Below are positions 33,318 through 43,295 of a stretch of DNA of 64,000 nt, piece after piece. Every line of letters begins with the position of its first letter. The stretch's first letter is position 1. The DNA is from Diphasiastrum complanatum. Taxonomy: Eukaryota; Streptophyta; Lycopodiopsida; Lycopodiales; Lycopodiaceae. The translations under genes were made by a program, and so were the position numbers. Below the pieces are notes generated by a model. The model was given only the letters and a program-made list of their open reading frames with translations. It had not been told where the DNA came from and made no database searches. Location of the stretch: the NCBI GenBank assembly GCA_029204225.1, contig CM055113.1, positions 17,184,325 through 17,248,324 of the forward strand. The letters run 5' to 3'.

Positions 33318-33408
33318 AACAACGAAACGCTGTTTCGAAACGGGCCCGTTTCGTACGTTCCGTTTCGAACCCGTTTTAGCGTTCGAAACGCGTTTCGATG
33401 AAACACTG
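33318..33408. repeat. GTTTCGAAACG subterminal word island
   Basis: The last 90 bases of the hAT element are almost entirely overlapping GTTTCG/CGAAAC words, including GAAACGGGCCCGTTTC. The left end (29389-29460) has the same word. AAACGG is also the word bound by Ac transposase in Ac/Ds (established); a similar role here is inferred. Confidence 0.75.
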
Positions 33409-34309
33409 CTACCACGTTATTTGGATTCAGGACTGAGAGAGTAATTGAGCAGAGTGGCGGTACAGGTTGCAGGCTTGGGGATATTTTGATTGCCATTCTC
33501 GTCAGGAGTACAAAATGACTGGTATGGGTCCATCCCATTATTGTCTTGGAATTGAAATTTTTTGAATTTGACCCAGTAGACTAATCTTCATCATGGTGTC
33601 CACGGCTCAACTCAGTTCACTGGGCCAGTATCTCACAACTACAGGTCCTTATGCTATCACGGATAATACGAGCTAAGCCCTCCGTCCTGCACCAGATCAT
33701 CCAAGCAGAGTTTGCAGTCCCATCTCTACAGCTTGATGCCATCTTTCGTCTCATCACATATATACAATGCCTCAAATTGCTTCCCATGGATGCGCATAGA
33801 GATACACAGGCGGCACTCACATCATCTTAGCACCTTCATAGTCTGGACTATCGCTTATCATGGTTTTCACAGGCATCACGTTTACTTGATACCCTCGGCA
33901 TCTCTATCATGGACCTCCCATCGGGCACCCACGACACTATTAGGCATTTTCTCTACAGAGCATATCTTCATCGTACATGGCAGGGCCAGTTAGGGGTCAA
34001 ACCCGACTATTATCGGACTCATTTCTTGGAAATGGATGCAGTGGGGACCCCAGTTCTACCATGCTATTTAGACTCAGGATTATCCCATGGTCTGAGATTC
34101 ACATTGGGTGAGTTACGAATCTCATCACATCAGCTTGAGATTGAGATTGGACGTTTTCAGGATACCCCACGAGAGGAGAGGATATGCCAGATATGTTCTC
34201 TGTCTGAGGCGGAGTTTTATTTAGATGCCCAGTCTACTATGAGATCAGAGGGAGATAACACTGCCTTTTTCGAGATGCTCCGGTCACACTACACTTATAG
34301 CATATGATG
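33409..34309 (+). pseudogene. LINE ORF2 C-terminal region (two joined pieces)
   Basis: First the short continuation of the hAT-interrupted copy (YLDSGLRE then stop). Then about 33440-33690 is poorly readable. From 33693 it reads IIQAEFAVPSLQLDAIF, DLPSGTHDTIRHFLYRAY, YYRTHFLEMDAVGTPVLPCY, LRFTLGELRISSHQLEIEIG and ERICQICSLSEAEFYLDA, ending HYTYSI-stop at 34307-34309. This order (tail after RT, then a CxxC motif followed by an acidic E..F.L segment) is the C-terminus of plant LINE ORF2. Frame changes occur near 33830 and 33910. AATAAA follows at 34413. Confidence 0.68.
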
Positions 34310-34412
34310 ATCATTGCATTTCACTCATGGTTAGAGAGATGTTTTTATTGCAACAGGACCGTTTGAAGCTTTTTAATTCCTGTATGTTAAGCTATTGATT
34401 GAATATTTTGTC

Positions 34413-34418
34413 AATAAA
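34413..34418 (+). terminator. polyadenylation signal of the LINE
   Basis: AATAAA about 105 bases after the LINE stop codon. No poly-A tail of any length follows, so the 3' end may be eroded. Confidence 0.35.
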
Positions 34419-34419
34419 A

Positions 34420-34969
34420 CCCTGAGAAAACCATAGTTCTGTAAGGAATTGAAGCTGAAAAACAGAGATTGAATTGACCCTGCAGCACACTTCCTAGAAC
34501 TACTCGCTCAAAAATTTTTTATTTTTTTCAAGCATCCTTAAGAGTGAATAGGAATCCCTGAGGGCAGATTCCAGAAGAGACAGCAATAAACAAAGGGCTC
34601 TAAGGTGAATTCCTAGCATGAAGTAATTGCTTATTAAAGTCATGATTACTATTTTTTGAACAGGACAAAATTACAATTGTGTTCATCAGGTCCCTTGTTT
34701 GTTCCATATTGTTATTGCTATGAGTATCTTGCATTATTTGAAGTAGGTTCACACTAGGCATTCTGGTTTGCGTAAACTGTACGCTTCACACCGTCAATTC
34801 CTCATTTATCTTTCTAGTATGGAACATGGAAGGCCAAAACTTATAACTACACTACAAAAGAGTGAGCCTATTTCTGACAATCAGTTGGGGATCTGCAACT
34901 TAGTTTTTCCTAGGCAATAATTCACAACAGTAGTCTGGCTATGATTTGGAGTCTTCATGAGAATGTTTT
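34420..34969. other. spacer upstream of host exons
   Basis: No domain recognised. GAACAG at about 34662 and TTCTAG at about 34818 could be splice acceptors of earlier exons of the gene at 35085, but phases could not be matched. Confidence 0.25.
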
Positions 34970-35084
34970 TTGTTACTGAAAGATTTTAAGAACCAAATTG
35001 AATATTTGTGCCCTAGTAATTTGAGAGTGATTGGCTGTCATGCTTGCTTCAATACTCTCAAGTTCCATTATATCTTTGGTGCAG

Positions 35085-35268
35085 ATGTTAGCAGATCGCC
35101 ATTTTTTGATGTAAAGCCTGTTGCAGAGAGAATCTTTGAGGCCAAAATCAATGATGTATTTCACTATGGATATACAATCGAGACATCTATTGAGGGGAAG
35201 GCTTTCCGCGGATTGCTTTTCTCTTATAAACCAGAATTTTCGCATGCTGCACATTTATATCTGACAAG
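35085..35268 (+). CDS. candidate host-gene exon with FRGLLF motif
   Basis: Exon between GGTGCAG (acceptor) and ACAAG/GTTCCT (donor). It reads DVSRSPFFDVKPVAERIFEA, then INDVFHYGYTIETSIEGKAF, then RGLLFSYKPEFSH. The frame is also open upstream to 34970, so the true exon may be longer. The pattern I..F..GY...T....G...RG(L/V)(L/F)F resembles the short segment found beside the HMG box in plant ARID-HMG proteins and in some AT-hook proteins. That likeness is from memory and weak. No transposon domain is seen. Joining to the next exon keeps the frame across a 522-base intron. Confidence 0.45.
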
Positions 35269-35790
35269 GTTCCTCCAAATCTCAGTGTTTAGAATACAGT
35301 ACAAGATTTTGGATTGATCAAATGGAAAACTTCTGTTCATGATTCTAGCTCGCCTGAAATCAGTTTAACTTGAATTTCTGGCAGCTTTTTTCTTTTCCAA
35401 AACGATGCTGTTACAGCATGTTTTAGGAATACAGCAAGAGTTGAATAGATGTAGTTGCAACATTGCTTTTCCCAATGTGTAGAGTACCAGTAAGAGTTAT
35501 TTTTTTTTATACTGGAAAGTGCTGATAAGAGTTCTCAATGCAACTAATCAACTACCATGTCAGAAAAACAGTTGTGAGAAAGTAGTTTGAATCAAAAGCC
35601 TAATGAAAGGTTATTAATTGCTCTACGTTTTCTGCATATCAATAAATATGGTGAAATGATGTTTTTGGATTGAGATCAAAGGTATAGCTGCTATTTTGAC
35701 ATGAAAAGGCAACTTTTAATTTTCTAGCTTGTGCAAATACTAACCGGCATGCCCATGACTAATCAATTTTTATCCTGCATTTTTTACCAG

Positions 35791-35983
35791 GAAGAAGCTT
35801 GCAGCAGAACAGACGGCATCAAAACCACAAAATACTACAAATGAGAATTCACCTTTTGTTGAGCAGGCTGACAGGCGAGTTTGTTTTCCAGTATCTGCTG
35901 AAACCTGTTATTTGAGCTCAGCGGAGCAAGGCCACTCTAAACCATCAGAGATTGTTCCACCAGAGCAATATCAACAGGAGCTG
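35791..35983 (+). CDS. candidate host-gene exon, second
   Basis: Starts after TTTTTACCAG and ends at GAGCTG/GTAAGC, both good plant splice sites. The junction with the previous exon completes an Arg codon (AG/G) and the 64 codons that follow are open: KKLAAEQTASKPQNTTNENS, then PFVEQADRRVCFPVSAETCY, then LSSAEQGHSKPSEIVPPEQY. It is low in recognisable structure: polar, probably disordered. Later exons were not found before the repeats at 37.2 kb. Confidence 0.45.
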
Positions 35984-37205
35984 GTAAGCAGCTGTTAATG
36001 AACAGATCTTTGAATCAACATCCATGTGTTCACTGTGGTCACTCACATCTATGTGGTCTGCAATTGTGAAAGTTTATCTAATATCAAGCTTAAATGATGC
36101 ACACTATCTTAGAAACATAATTTAGTTAGCAATCTTCCTTGAGGCTCCAAACTTCATCTGCTATCGGCAGATTGCTACCTCCTTATTGTCATTTGTTTTG
36201 AACTTCGTTCCGAGTTCACAATCTTGACTTTGCTCCATCCCAAACATAAAAAAAAATAGATTTTCAAAATCGTTATCATATTAAATGAGAAGCTGCAAGA
36301 GGTAGGGAGGACGGTCATTAGAATCGATGGCCAGGCTTGATGACTGGTTGTCCCAAAGTAGAAGGTAAAGAAGCAAGTTGGTGGTTTAGGCTGGGTGGCA
36401 GGACTACGGCATAAAAATTGGGCATGAGGCAGGGTGGCAGCATTGTTCGGACAAAGGTGGTTGGGGTGATGGGGAGGCAGGGCAGAATCTCCAAAAGGTA
36501 AGACACCGAGAATGGGTTGGAAATGTGGGGTCCAAATGGCCACAAGGGAAGCCCAGGTAATTTGGAGGTCGTGAATGGCTAGGCTAGGATGGGAATGACG
36601 AAGTCAAGAATAAATCATCAAATACACATTTTCTAAGAAAACTCATGGACTGCAGACTGAAGATTATATATTAATCTTCAACTAAAATCATAACACAATA
36701 ATCAGTAAGCTGGTTTGTAAGTGAATTGCTGGTCATCTAAATGATGCTGCCCATCAGAGTCTCTTACAAGGAACTCTCAAGTTCTTCCAATGATGAACTA
36801 TCAAATGCAAGAGAATAATCCTACGTATACTTTTTGGAACTACTTAAGGGTTTCCAGAATGTTCTCCTGTATAGACTTCTTAGGGCCATGTCACACATCA
36901 TGGGCATGGGTTCCTGTGCTGTTCCCTACTAGAACGTCCATGATCCAATATGATCAAACTTCTAAATAAAGGACCGGAATGGCCAGAAAATGTAAATGGT
37001 CCCATGGCGAAAACTGGATTACCACGTAATTAGTCAACACTTTGAATTCAAGTAATCAAATAAGGCACCAAGAATGTCAATATTTTGCTCTATAATTCTC
37101 CCTTGTGAAAGAAATATTGCTCTTAATGTTTGTCGAAATTGTAGAGAGATGATATGGAAAAGCAAGTGCTGAAGAAGGTACCATAAAATGTAAACGATGA
37201 AAAAG
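35984..37205. other. intron or spacer, no recognised feature
   Basis: No coding motif or LTR ends. A minus-strand open frame at 36175-36543 has no recognised domain. If the host gene continues, this is intronic. Confidence 0.35.
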
Positions 37206-37331
37206 CAATGTTGTGTGCACCGGTTTGAACCGGCCGATTTGATCGATTCAAACTGGTTCAAATCAGCCGATTCAAATCGGACCGATTCGAACCGCGATTC
37301 TTTGTTTGAATCGGTGATTCGCGCAACTATG
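37206..37331. mobile_element. 126-bp hAT-type MITE with GATTCGAATCGG words
   Basis: Flanked by a perfect 8-bp direct repeat TGAAAAAG (37198-37205 and 37332-37339). Ends are CAATGTTGTGTG and, on the other strand, CATAGTTGCGCG (8 of 12 equal), like element B. The whole interior is GATTCGAA, CGGTTTGAACCG and AATCGGACCGATT words. It has no coding capacity, so it depends on a hAT transposase elsewhere (inference from length of target repeat and ends). Confidence 0.82.
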
Positions 37332-37574
37332 TGAAAAAGGGATTGCAAAGGTGTACTTGTTGGAGAAAAAGCCGCAATTAAGTGAATAACAAGGAGATGC
37401 CAATGCAAGAGCTCAAGCTTGGTCCTTACCGATTCGAACCGCGATTCTTTGTTTGAATCGGTGATTCGCGCAACTATGTGAAAAAGGGATTGCAAAGGTG
37501 TACTTATTGGAGAAAAAGCCGCAATTAAGTGAATAACAAGGAGATGCCAATGCAAGAGCTCAAGCTTGGTCCTT
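37281..37574. repeat. 147-bp tandem duplication including the MITE right half
   Basis: 37281-37427 is repeated at 37428-37574 with one difference (TTGTT against TTATT near 37353/37500). The unit starts inside the MITE (ACCGATTCGAACCGCG), so the duplication came after the insertion. Confidence 0.92.
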
Positions 37575-37645
37575 CATGTACTAAAAGGTTGTGAAATACA
37601 TCAACAGATTCCCATTCGGCCATATTATTAGGATCAACATCCTAC

Positions 37646-38560
37646 CATAGTTCCTAGGAATGGTACGGAACCTTTCCTAGGAACGGTTCTGTACCGTTCC
37701 TAAGGTGCCGTAGGAATGATTCCTGAAAAAAAAAAATTCTATTCTTATTTGGAAAATGACCCGTGTGGGTAAATCCGTTCAAAAAACTGATTACATCATT
37801 GTTTTAAAAAAGGTTTTTGCGCATAAAGAAAGGGTTTGTGTTCGTGTTCTGAAGTTCCTGTTCCTAAGTTGAAACTCAAGTCAAAAATTGCTCTTAGGAA
37901 CAGGAACAGAACTTAGGAATAGGAACATGAAGCCCTAGGAACTTAGGATTAGGAACAAGAACAAGAAGCTCTAGGAACTTAGGAACAGGAACAGGAACAA
38001 GAAGCCCTAGGAACTTAGGAACAAAACAGGAATAGCATCAGGAAATCCTAGGAACTTAGGTTTAATAGGGACAAGAACATGAATAGATATTAGAAACCCT
38101 TTTACACAGATTCAAGAACTTAGGTTTCAATAGGAATAGGAATAGGAACCCGAAACCCTTCTTTTACGAATGAACTTGGGAACTACTAGGAATGGGAACA
38201 AGATTAGAAACTTAGGCCAACCCCAGTTTGTTGAGCATAGATTGGTACATAACATCATGTAGACCATGCTTTAATATGCTCAAGATAATGATTAGGGGTA
38301 CCAAACATAAAGAAAGCTTACGAAACAATCCGCCATTTTCAACAAAACTGCTTAAAAAAGAAACAGCTTTTAAGTTTTTAGCAAATTGTATTAACATGAA
38401 AAAAGAGGTCATAAAATCAGGCATAAAAGGTTTTTTTTCCCCCCTTGGTACAGAACCGTATAAAAAAAACCCATTCATTAGGAACGAAATGGCCGTTCCT
38501 TAGAAACGGTATCATACCCATTCCTATCCCAAAATATTAGGAACGGGTATCAACTTCTTC
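37646..38560. mobile_element. possible foldback element with TTCCTAGGAA/GGAACGG words
   Basis: The left end (37646-37725) starts CATAGTTCCTAGGAATGG and is dense in GGAACGG/CCGTTCC. The right end (38440-38560) holds the same words, such as GGCCGTTCCTTAGAAACGG. Between 37840 and 38200 the word TAGGAACTTAGGAACAGGAA is repeated in degenerate tandem form. Inverted-repeat ends are imperfect and no target repeat was confirmed. Confidence 0.5.
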
Positions 38561-38669
38561 TACAGTTATTACAACCGCCTCATAACTATAACTGTATGTA
38601 CAATGTAGGAAGTCTGTCAACGCGAAGTCGTTGAATTTTACAAAGTATTGAGAAAATATACAAAGGATC

Positions 38670-38900
38670 GATTTTTTACACTGGGTCGAAAAATATAGTC
38701 AGTGTCGGATTTTCCAGGGTCAGAAAAATCAGACCCGATTCGACCCGATCCAGGGTCGAAGACGCCCGGATAATTCCGCCTCGATTCGATCCGATCCGAT
38801 CCAATCCAGGGTCGGAAAATCTCTGTTTGTTAGGCTTGTCATTGGGTCGGAAAAATCCGATACTGGATTTTTCGATCTTCTGAAAAACTCGAGCCTTCTG
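38670..38900. repeat. foldback/MITE with GGGTCGGATCCGA words
   Basis: CAGTGTCGGATTTTCC at 38700 faces CAGTATCGGATTTTTCC read on the other strand from 38865. CAGTGT-type ends are typical of hAT elements. Between them are CGATCCGATCCGATCC and GGGTCGAA words. Flanking 8-mers differ (AATATAGT, GATTTTTC), so the boundaries may be wrong or the target repeat lost. Confidence 0.5.
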
Positions 38901-38979
38901 TTTTTCTGGGTTTTGTAAAGTTTTCAGGATGCTCATTAACAAATGGATTTGAGGCTGAGCATCGAATTCCAACAGCCAT

Positions 38980-39477
38980 TTGGGTAGTAATTGATGAGGC
39001 TTCCAAGCTTTCTTAGCTTTTTGTTGAGAACCTGTTTAGGTTGCATCATTTGCCAGACGATATTGTTAATGATTGCAATTCTAAGCTCCCCAACAAGTTC
39101 AAGCATTTGGTCTCTGAGAAACTGAATTTGAACTTTTCTCGGATCAATTGATCATCGAAATCGTGTACCAACTACGTCTTCCAAAAAGGGTTAAGCTGCA
39201 TCCTATACTTCATGTTTGTCGTTCGAAAGAACGACCAGTAGGAAAGGAGAGACTCATGGTAGATGAACTAGTTTAGTTGGCTGATGTAATGTGGTCTATT
39301 GGAACCAGAGAAAGTCATAGATGTATGATGACACAAGCTTAGAAACTACACGGTTTTTAATATCTAGTTTGTTGAAAAGACAAGCCAGATGATGAGGAGA
39401 CTTTGGAGGAAGAAGATGATCTAAGACAAAAGTCCTTAAATTACATCTTACCAAGGAAGTTTTTAAGGGGGAGGGAA
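38980..39477 (+). pseudogene. gypsy pol C-terminus (chromovirus-like) relic
   Basis: Reads in changing frames FQKGLSC, then VKLHPILHVCRSKERPVGKE, then YLVCWKDKPDDEETLEEEDD. This matches the end of chromovirus integrases (LHPVFHVS..., YLVKWKG....TWE). A purine tract AAGGGGGAGGGA precedes TGTTATTTACC (39478), a plausible 3' LTR start whose other end was not found. Confidence 0.5.
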
Positions 39478-41100
39478 TGTTATTTACCTAGATTGGTACA
39501 TAACAACTAACGACATATCTCAGGTGATAGCCTTGACGTTTTAAGCTGAACTCAGGTTTGGAGCTTTTGATACTTTAGTGTCAATGTAGCTATTGTGGGT
39601 TGCAAATCTAGATGTGGTCAATGCTTGGAGTGGTGCCTACCTATACACTGTGTACATACGGGTAAGGAAATTTTTTGAGGATTATGTTTTGTCAATTCAA
39701 TGGCTTTTATGCTGCTTAGGAATGAGGCAGTGTAAATTTGAAATTGAAAGTAATAGCTGAAGATCATCTACTATTTCAAGAGGAATATTTTCATATTGTG
39801 TTTTATGCTAACCCTGTACATGTTATTGTCGACTCAGACCTCGAAGCAGTAGAAATGTGTACCAGAGCTGAAACTTTCTCCTGAAGGATCCTTCTTACTG
39901 TGGTATCCATCGACGCTTGATCTGTGAGTTTTTATAGCACAAAGTGACGGAATAAAGAGGGAAAATCGCTACAATTACACATCTACATAGACCCTTATTC
40001 AGGCAAGATCATTAGCCAAGGAACATTCGATCATTTTCACATTAGGTTGCAGTGAGATTGTGGAAAGCAATGTTGGATCATGCCAGTTTTGTATAGTAGA
40101 CAGCTGGAAGGATTGTTCTACTTGTAAGAACAAACTGGAGAAATCTTGTGAAGCACACGCTACAAGTCAATGATAAAGTGCCTACAGTTTACAACCTTAA
40201 AAGATAAACTAAACGATGTATTTTGTGAGCATTATGTAGCTATGCTGTAGTAAATGTCGTACATGTGGAATTTCCAGATGTACCAAAAATCAATTTTGGA
40301 ACTGTGGGGCATGGCCTCTTTATAACATTTTTTCAGTTTTGAAGAGAATGAAACATTTTTTTACAATGTGAGCTCTATGAACAATCACCCCTCTCCACTC
40401 CTTCACAAAATTAAAGGCAAATGTCTGTTGTAATAGGAAGTATGTGCTTGGGTATTCTGTGTCACCAGCAATCAGTATTGCTTGTCAATTTCAACGCTAT
40501 AAAGTCTTTTTCCTTCATTCAATGCCCGAAAAAATGGTTTCCTTTCTATTTAAAATAAAGTCCATGTTTTTTTTAACAATAAGACGCTCTAGCCCCAAGA
40601 TTTCATGACAAATCCATATTGACATTGTTTATTTCACCACATGAATTCCGAGGATTGAAAGGGTGTCGTGAGATTGCTTTCAATTTTCAGGGTGAGCTTT
40701 TACCAAGTTTTAAATACATACAATAATCACTTGTCTCTAGACTAAAACATGTGACATTACATTTCCAAATTGAGATCAAAGGAGGAAAACAAAGGAAACG
40801 CGTCTTTGGACATGGAATGTTAGAGGAGGGAATGTTGGTCATGGGAGGAAAGTTCATATACTTGTCTCAACAATAGAATTTTGTGGTCAAATTTGTAAAC
40901 TGAAGTTGCAAAATTTCACTAGAGTAGAGCAAATGTGCCAAAGAAATAAGCTCATGCAATTATTCCAAAGGAAGGCTTTAAGTTTCATAATAAAAATCAT
41001 TAGCCTATATTGAGACCAAAGGAAACATAATTAAACATAATAACCCTAATACCTTAATTTTGGTTAGGGAACAATTTAGTTACTGCTCAAGGATGGACTC
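39478..41100. other. spacer with possible LTR and LINE scraps
   Basis: The first few hundred bases may be the LTR of the preceding gypsy relic. Near 40805 the frame RTWNVRGGNVGHGRKVHIL resembles a LINE endonuclease start (WNVRG), but nothing downstream supports it. The rest is unassigned. Confidence 0.25.
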
Positions 41101-41300
41101 ACCAAGTTGATACCTAGTGTGTTGCATGTTCCAAATTTGACAATAGACTTGTCAATAAGTAGAATTGTTGATCTTGGACACATAATTGTCTTGGATTCAA
41201 ATCAATGTGTGATTTATGACAAGGATGATCAGATATTGGCTTTGGGGATGAGGCAAGGATATATGTACAAATTAAGTCATTGCAGAAAAACTCATTTTTG
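41101..41300 (+). pseudogene. copia protease/pre-integrase fragment
   Basis: SVLHVPNLTIDLSISRIVDL, then GHIIVLDSNQCVIYDKDDQI and LALGMRQGYMYKLSH match the segment joining copia protease to the GAG-pre-integrase domain (VLYVP.L..NLLS...). It ends in a TGA at 41299. No LTRs nearby. Confidence 0.6.
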
Positions 41301-41489
41301 AGTATTACTAAAACTCACGAATTCATCACAAGTAAAATAAAGAGATTTTTCCTACAAGCACAAACAAATATGAACAGTGCACATGCATATCTTTTTGCCA
41401 ACAATCTGCTAATGACTATTATCTCCAAGTTGTACATATTTACTTGAAGAACCTTTAGTGTAATTCATAAACCAATCCCTATGATTGGT

Positions 41490-42080
41490 CATGTGCTATG
41501 TTGCTTTGGAATCTAGGTACCAAGATCCAAGATCTTGGTGTCCTCATGTCTTGCCATGAAAACGTTCTCCAGATTCTCTGACTCCTCAGAATCAGCTTTT
41601 GTTAGATTGGCTTGTTGTTGAGCCTTCTTCTTTGCTTGTAACTTTCTGCAATCCTTGATCATATGTCCTTTCTTTTTGCAATAATAGCAAACAATATTAA
41701 ACTTAGAAGAAGAAGCCTTGTCACTAGACTACTGACCCCTCTTATCTGTCTTTAATTGAGGGCTAATAGATGTTAATTTTTGCTTGACTTTGCTATCTTT
41801 CTGTTTTTTCTTCTTCTTGTAAATAGTGTAATGGCTCTATCAGAATAGAAGATGATCTCCTAATTTCCTCTTGAACATAGATATGACTCTTTATAGTGTT
41901 AATTCAGGTTGTGTTGTCATAGTCAAGTTCTCAAAACTTTCCAATAGGCTTGAGAGCAAAGTCATAACAACATCTGAGTCATCCACAGGTGAACCAAAAG
42001 CGACTTAAATTTGTTAACATTGATCGTCATGGGCTCGGACTCGTTGTCCATCCTAATAGTTTCTAGATCTGAATTAAATA
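41490..42080 (-). pseudogene. copia gag fragment with CCHC knuckle
   Basis: On the minus strand: a Lys-rich stretch (KKKKQKDSKVKQKL), then CYYCKKKGHMIKDCRKLQ, a perfect CX2CX4HX4C knuckle (about 41690-41640), and AKKKAQQQANLTKADSEES. It is opposite in strand to the copia piece at 41101, so either a different element or an inversion is involved. Frames are interrupted by stops. Confidence 0.6.
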
Positions 42081-42089
42081 TCTGACAAT

Positions 42090-42720
42090 AGTTATGCCCT
42101 TTTGAGCCTGCTCAAGATACACTCTCAATGACAAATTTTGAGGCATAGGCTCAAGGCGTCCTCTTGAGTGGCACATCTTGTGCAAGCACAAGATGTCCTC
42201 AAGAGACGCTCTTGAACCTCTTCAGCCTACTCAAGATGTGCCCTCAAGAAACTATTTAAGTGTACCTTCTTGAGTTTGCTCAAATGCTACTGAAGAGGCG
42301 CATTTTGAGGCACAAGCTCAAGATGTCTCTTGAGGGTCCACGGTCTCTTGAGCACGTTGAGCCTACTCAAGAAGCTCAAGGTACACCCTCAAGAGATTGC
42401 TCAAGGGCCACTCAAGGTGCATTTTGAAACAACCTCAAAATATCCACTTAGGGGAGCATATCGAGGACTTTTGAGGATCCTCTTGAGGGCATCTTGAGGC
42501 TAAAGAGACAGATCAAGTTGGCCTCTTGAGGCTTGGATGGTCTATTGAGCCTCAAGATGAGTCTCAAGGGGGCTTCTTCAAGCCTCAAGAGGAGGTTGAA
42601 GATGTCCAATTAAGCTTCCTCTTGTGGGAATCTTGAGCCTCAAGAGGGCATCTTGAGGTTGAAGAGGAGGCTCAAGATGCTCCCTTTAGAATCCTCTTGA
42701 TTCAACCTTAAGGCTCTAGA
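42090..42720. repeat. CTCAAGA/TCTTGAG word tract
   Basis: About 630 bases in which CTCAAGA, CCTCAAG, TCTTGAG and close variants occur on both strands every 15-20 bases, with AAGATG and AGAGG spacers. It is not a regular tandem repeat, because spacing and order vary. It adjoins the minus-strand copia gag relic. Its nature is unknown. Confidence 0.65.
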
Positions 42721-43295
42721 AGGTCATAAGGAATTCTAAATAATGCAATTTTTCATTTTCTGGAATCCAAGATTTCTATTATTTCCAAATCACCACCAGA
42801 GAAAATGATGCATTGAGTTAAAACAGCTGGCTCATGGACTTTGTGTTTGCCACTGGAGGGTATCGATTATTATGCCAATGATCTCATGTTTCAAAGTCAA
42901 AGGCTATTTTTTTATTTTTTTTGGAACTTGCCCCTGTACCCATTAATTGAGATGCATATGTAAGATTCATACGAGCCAACATGTCAAAAATCTACAAAAT
43001 ATATAATGAAAGTGCCACAGAAGCTCCTTGATATTCATGGCATAAATCACATCTTGAAGTTCGAAAGTTCAAAGTTCAAAGCCAAACTCGAATAATTGAC
43101 ATGCTCTACATACACACTTTGGAGAATATGCAAAACCAAACCTGGAAGCAAGGTGAAGTGTATGAGATGGCTAGGAGATCCAGTGGGCAAGTTCCAAAAA
43201 AGAATTAAAAAATAGTTTGAAGGACACTCCTGCCCCTTGCTTTTTGGGAATCCATCAAACAGATTGGTGGTAAGAATATAGTAGTTCATGTGGTT
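42721..43295. other. unassigned spacer
   Basis: No domain, LTR end or repeat recognised. Confidence 0.3.

Larger units (their letters stand above)
29389..33408 (-). mobile_element. complete hAT transposon inserted in LINE ORF2
   Basis: A 4020-bp element with terminal repeats CAATGTTTC (29389) and, on the other strand, CAGTGTTTC (33408), and an 8-bp target duplication with one mismatch. Removing it leaves TTCTACCAC then TTATTTGGATTCAGG, which aligns without a gap to the LINE paralogue at 34054-34078 (TTCTACCATGCTATTTAGAC). Both ends carry dense GTTTCGAAACG/GAAACGG words (29398-29460 and 33318-33400). It encodes the DUF659 transposase at 30038-32697 on the minus strand. In-frame stops suggest it is no longer autonomous. 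Confidence 0.9.

Noticed and set aside
33030-33444. Thr/His/Ser-rich open frames on the plus strand
   Set aside because: They translate CA and CT repeats and the GTTTCGAAACG island inside the hAT element.
37034-37555. 173-codon minus-strand open frame with an internal amino-acid repeat
   Set aside because: It arises from the 147-bp tandem DNA duplication and the MITE words.
38700-38865. Fully defined hAT MITE
   Set aside because: The ends look right but the flanking 8-mers differ, so it is reported only as a foldback.
5321-38900. CRISPR-like or regular satellite reading of the word islands
   Set aside because: Spacing is irregular, words overlap and are palindromic, there are no spacers, and several islands are bounded by hAT-type ends.
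40800-40880. LINE endonuclease start (WNVRG)
   Set aside because: A five-residue match without any downstream endonuclease motif.
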